Below are positions 34,949 through 46,200 of a stretch of DNA of 64,000 nt, piece by piece (position 1 is the stretch's first letter; every line of letters begins with the position of its first letter). The stretch spans positions 195,597-259,596 of the forward strand of contig MU404085.1 of assembly GCA_022695795.1 (NCBI GenBank), written 5' to 3'. The translations under genes and the position numbers were made by a program. The notes below the pieces were generated by a model that saw only the letters and a list, made by a program, of their open reading frames with translations, was not told the DNA's origin and did not search any database. Source of the DNA: Biscogniauxia marginata (Eukaryota > Ascomycota > Sordariomycetes > Xylariales > Xylariaceae).

Positions 34949-35391
34949 ATGGGTGCGCAACCGTCCAAGGTTCGGCCGAGGCGGCGCTGCATGAGAAAGC
35001 CGTCCTAGAGCGCCTGCGGTCGCTAGAAAGAACTGAATAGAGATGATTCCGAGGACGACTTCGTCCGCATCGATAGTGCCAATGACGGGAAAGCCGGTCC
35101 CAATGGCTTCGTCAACAGGGAGCCGGAGGGCCTAGTCGTGCACCTCGTGAGGGATTGGCGGAAGAAGTTGCTTGAGGATCCTAAGAACCGGTTCGTGGTC
35201 CTGTTCTCTATCGTGATTGATAGTAAGTACCTACCTAGGTAGATAATAGTAATAATAATAATCAATTTTTGAAAGACTCGCCCTCAGCGGCCCTCAGCGG
35301 CGCGAACCCGCCGCGACGTGCTGACCTCGCGGGCCGCCGCCGCGGCGATCGCCGACCAGCAGGTTGTTCAGCGTCCGGATCCCGCTCGGGA

Positions 35392-35415
35392 GGGGGGGGG
35401 GGGGGGGGGGGGGGG
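35392..35415. repeat. Poly-G tract of 24 bases
   Basis: An uninterrupted run of 24 G inside the bleomycin hydrolase relic. It sits exactly where about 100 codons, including the catalytic Cys region, are absent. Confidence 0.95.
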
Positions 35416-35877
35416 CAGTGGGACATGGTCTGCAACCTCGTCGGCAAAAGTACGGCCTCGTGCCCCAGGCCCCTGTACCCGGACTCGTGGAACCCGTCGT
35501 CCAGCGCCGTCCTCAACTACGTTACGTCGTCGTCGTCGTCGTCGGCCGGAACAACTTCTTCGTCATCCTCCTCCTCTTCCGCCGTTCGCGGTTCTTCTGA
35601 AGGCGACCCAAGGAGAAGATGGTCCGCGACATCCACCTCGTGCTGACGCTCGCGCTTGGGGGCCCCCCGTGCCCGCGCCAGCACCGAGACCCTTCACCTG
35701 GGGGTTTCATCGACCGCGGCGGCGCGGCGCGGCGTGGAGCGCAGCGTGCGCAAGACCCCGCTCGAGTTCGCGCGGGACAAAGCGGCTCCCCGCGCCCGCG
35801 CCCGCGTCGGCGAGCCGGCTATGACGCATGCTATGGTGCTTATGGGCGTGCATGTGGTTGACGAGGACCTGAAGGCG

Positions 35878-35901
35878 AAGGGGAAGGGGAAGGGGAAGGG
35901 G
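35878..35901 (+). repeat. (AAGGGG)n hexanucleotide repeat in the relic
   Basis: Four AAGGGG units, encoding KGKGKGKG in the frame of the THAMVLMGVHV motif. It lies between the His and Asn motifs of the bleomycin hydrolase relic. Confidence 0.9.
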
Positions 35902-36120
35902 GAGAAGAAATACGTCCGCTGGAGAGTGTAGAATAGTTGGGGCGCAGGCGCGGGCGATAAGGGCTGGTTCGTCATGAGCGACGCCTGGATGGACGAGTTT
36001 GCCTACCAGGCCGTCGTCGACCCGCGCTTCCTGGCGCAGGAGGTCAGGGACGTGCTCAAGAAGGAACCTATCGTGCTGCCGCTCTGGGGTCCCAATGGGG
36101 AGCCTAGCTTGGATAGATAG

Positions 36121-39100
36121 CTTGCTCGGGCCGGATTGGGTTGAGAACATGAGGATTGAGGATTCGGGGATCTTTTACGGGGAGCAGGCTCATATGGGAT
36201 AGGTTTATGCTAACTTGATTTCTTATGCGTGTTTTAAACCGAGGAAAGGAGTAGTTGTCTTGGTGATCTGACGAGGGGGTTGTATATCTACGTATGTATG
36301 TATGGATTACGAGATAGGAGTCATGAATCCCACGCCGTTCTTTAGTTTGAGTTTATAACAATGATAAAGGTCTCGGACTTTCTAGGGATAAAGTAGCTCG
36401 TGATCATCTGGTAATATCTTCTTTCTTTTTTTCTAATTTTTTGCTTTGTTTTGTTATGGTAAATCGTGGGCAGGGGGTTTAGTAAGACACCCAGTAGACA
36501 GAGGATTGGGCTTTACACGGAAGTCGTTGAGATGTGCTATGAATTAGCATCTAGCGATCTCGATCTTCTTTTCTATTATTTTTTCATCCTCTCCCATTCT
36601 TGCCCTGTCTCGAGGTCTTCCCTGTGGAGTTTAGATGGAAGAGGTTGATTGATAGATATAAGACGCTACTCGGAAAACAAGATATAAGGGGGATCTAAGG
36701 TCCTGTTCATTTAATTTCGCCATGTAGCCTAGTTAGTTAGCCCCCGTAAGTGCTTGCTTCCTCGAGATATAGCTTATAGAGGATTTATATGAAGAATACC
36801 TCATAATACAATAACTAGGAATTTTGTTTGAATAATGAAGATGTATAGAGTTGGGTCATGGGTTTATTATATCGTTAATTTTCCTTGATAAGTTGCTCGC
36901 CACCTTTCCAGTTAGCATACGCACGTCCTTGGACCTAAATATATATGTATATATGGAGTGTCATCATGTGTTGCCTTTCCGGTGATATGGCAAGGACTTA
37001 ATTTTTTGGTTCAGTTCATGACGGCACAAAACGGGACGTGAAATGCTAAAACAAGCAGCAACTATGCTGGAGCGGCACGACTCGGGAGAACGCCCCGTGG
37101 TCACTCTAATGAGCTGTTTGGTTTTCCCTGGAGGGAAGCAAGTCATGGAAGAGGTGTTTTCTTTCCTCGGAATGCGTGATGGACTACGGCATTGATCTTC
37201 AGATCAGAACAATAGGCTGACAGATCTAGGACTTGGGATCCTCTTGTCGTTTGGACTAACCCGGTATATTATTACTTTCTCGTCAAAGTTTTCACGCATA
37301 ATTAACGGACGCAGAAATTGAATACAAATCTCTAATACCTAATACCCGATCATATCGACTAGTCCGACTATTCGTCTAAGTCCCAAGGATGAAGACTTAA
37401 TGGGAGAGATACGGTGTGGGTGGCATCGCGAAATGGGAGAGAGCGCCTGTTTAATTACTCTAACATATCTCAAAGACACAAGAGTGGCTATTATACTTAA
37501 AGTCTTAAACGGAACAATACTTTCTCGTATGAGTCGGGCTGCGACTAGGAACTCTCTTGAGTTTTTTTTGAATAGGGCTGAGAGGGATTAACTCTCTGAC
37601 TTCAAACTCCCTAATGACAGAAATTGGTATTAACTAACATTTGCTCTTCATAGTACTTAGGTAAGATGTAGGTATCCCCCTAACTATCTAGTATCTCTCT
37701 ATGTAGAATGTCTGTCTCCTTATCACCGACTTTAAATGGGGGACCCAGCCGCGATCTATCCACCCTCATATGTTCACCGACCTCCCTCCTACTGTCCCAA
37801 GTCCATGCTACCCGCGCTTATGCCTCTTCTAATATTCCCCATCCCCGGTATATACTACCCGTACGGAGACCAGGGCAACAAACAGCCAGACATCAAACTC
37901 CATCGACGCAAACGTCTTCGCTCGATCTTGTCCCCTCGCATACTACTACGTTTCCAGATCCCAAGGCTAATCGTAACATACACAGCAAACCCTCCGATCC
38001 CTTCGAGTCCCTCGGAGAAACGCCTAAAGAAGGCGGCCATACCAAGCAATCAGTTGATTGAGTAAACAGATACAGTTAAATAAGCACATAAACAAGTGTA
38101 TAATAATGTATAGGAGGTAAGTAGGTAGGTAGGTAGGTAGGTAGGCAGGTAGCACGAATCCGCACAAACACCAACGAAGCCCCAGTGTTACCCATCGCCC
38201 TGTGTACGTTGCCGGCAGGCAAATGTACACCTAGGCACCTATACAGCTATACACAGCATAACACATCACCCGCCTTCCCTTTCCCGCCTCGTCCCGTACC
38301 GTACCGTACCGTACCCTCTCACAAAACCGCACACCCCCGTCCAACTTTCCTTCCTGTCATCGGCCGCTTCCCCCCCCTACCTACCTACCTAAGCACAACG
38401 TGGACAGAGATATTTTATTATTATGCATTCATAACATATACATACCTTCCCACTCGGCTCAAGCGTACCTACATATAATCTCTCCCCCTTTCTATACCTA
38501 CCCCCTTATCCCAAATCCTCATTTCCTCGACTTACCAACCCGATTTAGTAATTCCACCACCACCACACATCTCCTTTTTTTTTTCCCCTTCATGCACGTA
38601 CCCTTTACAGAATAAAAAAGGTGCACATGTCATGTAATGTCATGCGTGTCATCGGCCGGGATCGTCATAGGGAAGGGAGGGGGGGGGGGCGCCATGCGGA
38701 CATGACAGGACGGGAGCGGGAACAGCCATGGCCCCCCCCCTCCCATGCTGTACCATGGTGGCGCAAAGAACACAAGTAAATAAATAAATATATACACACA
38801 TACATACCTATACATATCCGGTCCTACCTACATACATACATACATGCATATACACATTCATGCATACTTTACAGTACTGCAGGGCCTCATCGCCCGGTTT
38901 TCCCTCCTGCCGTCTCCGCCTCGCCTTTGCCTTGCGCGTGCGTCGATGTGGCAAGGACAGATGCACACACACACACACATTCAAAAGAGGCATGCAGACG
39001 CCATGCGTTCATCAATCATCATGATCTACGCCTACGCCTACACCTCGTGTTTGTACCTGTGTTCGTGCTCGTGCCTGTGCCCCATCTACTTTAACTCCCC

Positions 39101-40537
39101 TACAATATTAACAACACGCTCTCCTGTCTCTTCAGCATACGCCTCGGGTGGTGAATCAGGCCAACATCATAGTATCGTATCGTATCATATCGTGTCCTGT
39201 TCGTGTCGTGCCAAGTCTTTGCCACTGCCTCCTACTTTACTCTACCATACCATTCATACCATACCCTAACAATACACCCCTCCCCCCTCCCCCTTTCCCT
39301 TATTAATCATATACCATGAAGCTTGCTATGTAGTAGTAGAGTTTATAGATTTTACCTATATTAGTTAGGCCAGTTTAAGTTAGTTATGATCTCTATCTCC
39401 GTGCCCGGACGGATCGGATCGTATCGGATCATCATCGTATTCTATGTTTCTTCCCCCCCTATCTTACTATACCTAGCCTTCCCTTCCCACGCCTAACTTG
39501 TGTCATCAATACCGACCTTACAAAAAACTACGTACCTACCTAAGTAAGTTGCGTACCACATGCCAGCAGGGTGGATAGCATCCAATACGGTAAGTCAAAG
39601 TGAAAAAAGAGGCAGAGTAAAAAGAAATTATAGAATATATTTCTTATATATGTACCTACTACGTATACATCCCAGTCACGTATGCAGAAGAAGAAGAAGA
39701 AGAAAAGGTTTCCTCCAGTGGCAAACAGAGAGAAAGAAAGAAGCAACGTCAAGATAAGCTACCTAGCTGCTCATGACAGGGCCTAGAAGAGGGCTCATGT
39801 ATTTAATTTAATTTACATGTGTCGGGTGCCACAGCATGAGGCAAGAGAACCGAGACCTAAACAGACAGGCCAAGCCAAGCCTCTCTCTCTCTCATTTTTC
39901 CTTTTTTTTTTTTTCCTTTTTTTTCTTGAGTAACTCTCTCGCCTCCGATTCCGATTCCGATGCCGAGACAGGGCTGGCAGGGCTAGGCTGGGGCTATCCG
40001 AGCCCACCTACCATATCATAACCGGTATTGTATATCGATCGCGAACGGAAGTCGTGCTCCGCCACCGGATTTCGCTTTTGTGTAATTGTTTTGCTCAAAA
40101 ACTTTGGGCATCAATGCTGTATATTATCGTCGAGTCGCACTGATATATGTAGGGGAAGTGTGAAGAGATAAATGTATGGGTGAAAGATGGCAAAAGGGGG
40201 ACTGATCCGACGAACCATACCAAAAAGAAGAAGAAAAAGCCAATTGTCGGGCACTAGTGAATTTGAACTCGGGTGAAATGTTCTACAGAACGGCGGAAAT
40301 CTTCAATCCACCTTAGAAAAAAAGACAAACGCCATAATTGTTTCCCCAAACCATTTTTGTCATCTGGGCGCTCTAAGATAGATAGGTGGTGGACAGATGA
40401 CTCCCAGACGTACATGCTCTTTGGTGGTATCTCTCTACATACATACATGAATACATAATCCTCATACGATCTAACAAATAAAATGCTCGCCAAGAAATGC
40501 AAGACATAAATCATATATCATGACGGTCGCCACGCTC
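36121..40537. other. Gene-free stretch of 4.4 kb rich in simple repeats
   Basis: No convincing gene. Short frames at 37708-38065 have no recognisable domain or intron structure. From 38100 to 39600 the sequence is pyrimidine-rich and full of simple repeats: (TAGG)n at 38120, (CCGTA)n at about 38294-38317, CCTACC runs at 38379, CATACATA runs at 38830, (CA)n at 38963, and TCGTA-type repeats at 39175. The right end is the 3' flank of the minus-strand gene that follows. Confidence 0.6.
38120..38145. repeat. (TAGG)n microsatellite
   Basis: Six consecutive units with one TAGGCAGG variant. It is the longest TAGG run in the window. Confidence 0.9.
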
Positions 40538-43272
40538 TCACCGTCTGTCATCCGAATTAGTAGTAATGGAATCATAGTCTCGGTAAGAGCGGTGGCTGCC
40601 GCCCCCGGCCTCGTATTCGATCGCCTTGGGGCGCCTTTCGTCCTCATCGTCCGAGCCAATCCTATGCCTCCGGTGGCGATCATCCCGTCCTTTTCGGTAG
40701 TCATCCTCCTCCTCTCGGCGATGACGATGACGCCTCTGTCGCTCCTCATCTGAGCGATTGCGCTCCTCGTCAGAATAGCGCTCGTACCGAGCTTCTCTTT
40801 CATGCTCCTTTCTGCGAAGTTCTGTGATTTCCATGGTCAGCCAGTTTGTTACTGTAATGTTGTGTACATATTTGGGCTTGGTAACTTACCCCTTAACTGG
40901 GCCGTTGCGACAGCATAGGCTTGGATCTCCTCTTTGCTCAAGACCCGTAGCACAATGACAAAATCGTCACGAACTTCAAATCGCTCCTTGCCAATGGACA
41001 AAGCCTCCGGGTTGACCATCCTTCGGCTAACCTTGGTCCACCGAGCACCGACGGGGACGTCCTTTTTCGTCTTGTCATCTTTATGAGGGGCAACACCTTC
41101 TCGGATTGGGTGGTTGTCTTCTGGGAACTTGGCACTAGGTTGTTTCAAGATGCCCTTCAGAGGCTTCTGCTCGGTCTTTTCCCTTGGCGGGGATACGACT
41201 CGAACTTGCTTTTCTTCCTTGGCGGGGACGAGTTCGCGGCCGCGAGACTCTTCATTTTGATCGGTCTGCTGCCTTTCGGAGCCGTTAGATGGTATAGTGT
41301 CTCTCTCCGATACGGCATCCCTGGAGCTGGGCTTCTCGCTCGGCTTCTCTTGGCCGTCCCTTGCTGCCAATTCCGCTTTTAGGTCCATCAGTCCCCTCGC
41401 GTCGGTAGGATTGAATGAAGCGGACCGGGGACGTCTGCGTGGGCCGGACTCAGAGCCAACCGAACTAGGTGAGATATCTCTGGGATCTAGCGCCTTGCCA
41501 CTGAGCTTGGCTTCGGTATCGCGTCTGTATTGTTCACGGTCTCGTGACTTTTCTCGCTCTCTTCCTCGGTCCCGATCCCGATCCCTGTCACGATCGCGTT
41601 CGCGTTCGCGATCAAGCGCAACTCGTTCTCTTGAACTCGAGACCGAGGCCGCACGTTCCCTTCGAGGCTCTCGTCGCGGTTCCACAATGAGATCTTCTCT
41701 AGGAGAAGGCCTTCGCTCTACAACATCCTTATCTTGAGGTTTGTATCTGTCGGCAGCACGGGCGCCGGCGGAATCCTTCTCATCATCAGAGTTCCGTCGG
41801 GGTACAGGTTTAATATCATCCTTCGAGCCGAGACCCATGGCGGCAGCAACACCGCCCAATCCCGCGGTGAATCTTTCGCGAGCCCGCTCACTAATGCTGT
41901 TCTTCCGGGTCAGACTCATGCTTTCTCTCCGGGCCCCGTTGGTTGGAGGTCGAGCTTCGTCGACGGCTTTCCGCTCGCCACTAGGCAATGACTCGTCAGA
42001 TCGGCGCTTAGGCTCGTGATCCTCCGCATCCCGACGCGGGCGAGGGTCATCATGGTCTCGGTAAGTACTTGCACTCGACGGACGAGCTGGCTGCTCTAGA
42101 GTATCCGTGCGAATGCCGAACCCACGAGTGGTGACGTTGTCATCACGATACGCATCGTCACGCTCGCGACGATCCCTGTGCAGTCTTTCGTCGTCACGAG
42201 CGCGGTAGATCTCATCTGAGTGTGACATGCGCGCGGGTGGATCCTGGTAAAGTGAGACAGGACGTGGGCGCGAAGTCCTCCGTTCGACCGTGGGGCTGGT
42301 CGGCCCTTCAAGCAAGGCGGGTCGACGTCCGGCCTCTACCAGTGGCGGGACCGGAACCGCCGGGGGAGCCGGCATGGTGACGGATGGGCGATCGTAGATG
42401 CCCGCCGCCGACGCTCGGTTGTATCGGTCAAGACCAGCCGAGGTTGGGGGCTTTGCACGGTTGGTGCGGGGCTCATACCGACCCGGGTCGTTGCTTGTAA
42501 CATTAACGTGAGGCCGATGATATGATCGGTCAATGCTCTCGCGCCGGCCCCTCCGTGATTTTTGGTCGTGGTCCAAGTCGTACCTAGCTAGATCGCTAGG
42601 CTTCGTATATTCGTAACCCTCGTCCTCATAGTCTACCGTCGGCGTACTAACGGCGGGCGAGGGGGTTGCGGCATATAGGGAAATAGGGCGTGCGTGACGG
42701 AAAGAGTCGGTCCCCGCGCGGGCCGGTGCGCGAAGCCTATCGTCACCGACACGTTCCCTCAAGCGGTAGAACTCGTCGTTGCTCATAGTTGCACTCTGGC
42801 TATAACTGTGGCTCTGACGGTGTTGGCTACGCGAGCGTACCGAGGAGGCCGGTTGGGTGTAGTAGGTCTCTTCGCTTGAACGGTAGGCGTCTCGGGACGG
42901 GCTAGCAGTCCTACCGCTAGACGACGCAGTGTGAGAGGAAGAAGCAGCGTGAGGTCGCGCGTGGTTGGTCGTAACAATGATGGGTTTCACGGCGCCGCCA
43001 GATTCGACAGTCGTGGGCCGGTGGCGCGAAGTACTCGCACTTCGAGTCAGCGGGTCTTTGGTAACGTTATAAGTCGTGATGGTGGCTGTTGGAGCGACGG
43101 GGGTCTTGTCGTGGGTTCGGCGCGCGCCGGCGGTATCGTAACGACCAGTCTGAATGGCATGGACATCTCCATTGTACGGTGGGTTGTAGCCAATATTCAC
43201 GGGCATCGAAGCCCGCGCGGGGTTAAAAGTAGGGGACCGGCGGCCCGAAGGTCGATATCGAGGATCGGCCAT
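40538..43272 (-). CDS. Long disordered protein with a conserved C-terminal domain (DUF8035-like)
   Basis: Two exons, 888 aa. Exon 40890-43272 ends VATAQLR; an intron at 40822-40889 (GTAAGT donor, CTGACC branch, TCACAG acceptor) leads to exon 40538-40821, and the junction reads AQLRELRRKEHERE. The start MADPRYRPSGRRSPTFNP is the first Met of a long open frame. Residues 1-730 are basic, Ser/Arg/Asp/Tyr-rich and disordered, with RD repeats (RERERDRDRDRDRDRGRERE) and a small hydrophobic patch (RFTAGLGGVAAAMGLG). A conserved block at about 735-795 (ARWTKVSRRMVNPEAL, ERFEVRDDFVIVLRVLSKEE) resembles a fungal domain I know as DUF8035; the name is from memory and uncertain. The tail is a charged Arg/Glu helix. 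Function unknown; the RD-rich composition is reminiscent of nuclear RNA-processing proteins, which is only a hint. Confidence 0.85.
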
Positions 43273-46200
43273 GGTGACTCAATTCCGTAAGTGATTTGGG
43301 TTCGATGTCGTCCAACTGCGACCGAGACGGAGTGCTGTGCCTGGAAGTTCGATAGGGTTTGGACCCAGAGGACGGGCGAACAGGCTGAAATATGGCGAGG
43401 GAAGCCAGGTGGGACAGGAAACGTGGAATGACGGGGAGTCCGTCGGGTCTAGTGTAGCTTGATGATTCAACAAGGACCGTCCTAGTCTCGTAGAAGGTTC
43501 CGGGTTTGGGGGCGAAATGACCAAAAGTCCAGATTTCTTCCCACACACCTATCGAGTCATCCAGATAGGCAGAGAGGTCAGGCCAGGTCTCCTGCAGCAG
43601 ATCATGAGTCTTAGCTAAGACACCTTACACGAGGAACAGAGCAGAGATCCAGCAACGGGAGCTGCCGCGGGCATGGAAATCGGGAGAAGTAAAAGAAGAG
43701 GAGGGGGGGCGGGGGACAAGAAGATGGAAACTAGAAAAATAAAAACGAAATAGAATAAAAAACAGATTATAAGAAGAGAATGGTGAGTCCCGCGTACATA
43801 CCTCTACGGTACCCCCAGAATAGAAGACGAGAGTAGAGGGCAGAAGACCAATCAGGCAATGCGTGGTCAGGGTCCTGTCGTGGGTGGCATAAAGACAATG
43901 GAGGGGTGGATGGATATGCGTGTGATGCGCGAGGGCGTCGGGTTGGGCTGCAGACGGGAACCAGCGGTGAATTGGGCCACTAATAGGACTAACTGGCTTG
44001 AGCCACGAGGGCGAACCGGATCGAGGTCGGGAAGAGAGAGGGAGTCCTGTTCTTTTTTCTTTTTTTCTTTTTCTTTTTCTTTTTCTTTTTCTTTTTCTTT
44101 TTCTTTTTCTTTTTCTTTTTCTTTTTCTTTTTCTTTTTTTCCTTTTTTATCTTTAGCGATATTTGCCTGCCGTGCGTCCCGAGTTGGTTTGTCGAGCTCA
44201 GCTCAGCTCAGCCCAGCTCGGGTCGATCGAATGAAAAAACTTGGGCAGAGAGGTTTGAATTCCAGACAATGGCCGACTTTGTTGGCGTTGTCGGGTAGGC
44301 CTGACGGGGGAAATCTCGTCAAACCAAGGACCCCTCTGTATGTCTACACTATGGACATGCAGCTAAAGGATGGGTCTTGGTCGACCAATGCACGGCCGTC
44401 GTTGCAGCCGGGCGGCCGTCGCTGGCGTGCAGAAAGCAGTTCGTGAACTCGGACCAAGGCAGGGCTCGGGTTACCCGCGTCTCTGCTGTCGGCGTCTGGT
44501 GGCGGCAAGGGACAGGAACAAGGAGGGAAGAAGAAAAAAAGAATGCACAGAGTGCTGGTTGAGGCTCCGCAGCACGGTATATAAATAAATATATATCCGA
44601 CGAGAGGGTTTCGCAGAAGAGGTTGCAGCAGTGCCGTGGTAATAATAGCAGTAGTGGGAGGAGAGATCGTCAACAGGTTTCTCAGCGGGTGGATAACAAA
44701 ACCATGCAGCTAAGCTACACTCCTCTTGTGCATTGCAGCAGAGTGGGGAGGTCGAGAGGGATAAGGGAATAAAAAAGTTTCCTTCGCCCTGCTTTGCGCC
44801 CGGAGCGATGGGATTTGGATCAAACAACGTCAAACGTTACACGGCCGCGCATGAAAAAAGCCGTAAGCTGGTCTATACCCAAAGGCGACAAGGGCGAGGG
44901 ATGACGACGCCGGTGTTAGTGATGATGGGTAGAATAGAATACCTCAGGCGTGTAGATAAGTGATAGAGGGGGGAGGGGAGGAAAAAGGTGGGATGATAAC
45001 AAAAAAAAAATAGAGGTAGGCGATAGAATAATAAGGTAATTTGGGCGATGACGTCCGTCGGAATTGCGTTGCGTCAATTTGCACAGACAATAGTCGAGAG
45101 TCTGGTGCGTGTGAGAAGCAACGGTGGTGTACCTATTTTATTTTATTTTTTTTCAGGTTGGTATGCGATAGTCGACCGGTGATAGAAGGAAGGGTCTGCC
45201 CCCCCTCCAAGAAAGACAGGGTTTAAACCCGAACAGGCTTAGGACGTGGTCAGCTCTGCTAGCGACTCTTTTCCTCATTCGGAAGCTCACCTAGCACTCC
45301 CCCCCCAGATTGACCTGAATCAACTGATCAGCAAGAGGATGGAAATGCCGGTGCAACGATGCGATGGATCAGGAATGTCATCGTCCGGACGGCCGTCTAG
45401 TTTATATTTACTTTTGTTTCTTTTTTCTTTTTCTTTTTTTATATATATTTCTTTTAAACTTCTGAACGAGGGGTGGTGTCCCTGGAGAGCGCTAGATAGA
45501 CAAGACCGTGCTATTAGTTCGCGATGCGATCGTACCGGGTAGTTAGCTAGGTAGGTATAGATCACGTACCGTATCTTATGCACGTAGTATAAGGTAATAA
45601 TAATAATAATATCTCCCTGTATATGTAGGTATGTACCTTATGTATGCATGTTCTGATAGATGGAGACCTTTCCAATCCTATACATCAGAAACATGTACTG
45701 TAGAGAAGAGAGGGCTGAAGGGTGCTGCTGCTGGCTGCTGCTTATAATGGAGTCACCAGAGGAGACAAGAAAAATAGGTTGAGAGAATTCGATTGTGCTT
45801 ATGGTAAAGTTATCAACTTGTCACCATCGTCCGACTTCACTCGAGTTAATATAGCATTTCCTCCTACTCCTGCTCCTCCTCCTGCTCCTTCTCTCCCCTC
45901 CACCCCGCCCGGCCTGGCGCCCATTACAAATATCATCACGTTGCCCAAAAGCTTATGTTGTTGGTGTCGTCGTCCTCCGTCTTGTGTTGGTTTTTTATCT
46001 GGTAATGAGACAACGACTGGTTGACACATTGTGTATGAGGGTGGCTGAACCCGGCGAATAGCTTACGTTGACTAGTAGATTCACAATGCTACTGGCCTTA
46101 TGCAAGTGAAGCGCAGGATCTCATCTCGACCGCAGCGGCCTGCTGGCGACAAACAACAGGCGCTCAGATATCCCTTTTTTTATCTCATGTCTCCATTTCG

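Larger units (their letters stand above)
34949..36120 (+). pseudogene. Broken bleomycin hydrolase (cysteine aminopeptidase, BLH1/LAP3/PepC family)
   Basis: The family is a C1-type cytosolic cysteine peptidase of about 450-500 residues. Pieces occur in the right order but in changing frames: MGAQPSKV; then AEAALHEKAVLERLRSLE; then DWRKKLLEDPKNRF; a possible intron start GTAAGT at 35222; then DVLTSRAAAAAIADQQV; FSVRIPLG; QWDMVCNLV; KYGLVPQA; YPDSWNPSSSAVLNYV; MVRDIHLVLTLALGGPP; TPLEFARD; PAMTHAMVLMGVHVV (catalytic His); and WRV-stop-NSWG (catalytic Asn, preceded by TAG where Glu is expected), ending EPIVLPLWGPNGEPSLDR. The segment with the catalytic Cys is missing and a 24-G run stands in its place; another large block is missing before the His motif. 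The lesions are indels, not RIP-type transitions. Assembly error in GC-rich DNA is an alternative for some of them. Confidence 0.85.

Noticed and set aside
43859..44446. 195-codon plus-strand frame with Phe-Ser repeats
   Set aside because: It is open only because of the (CTTTTT)n tract; no other coding evidence.
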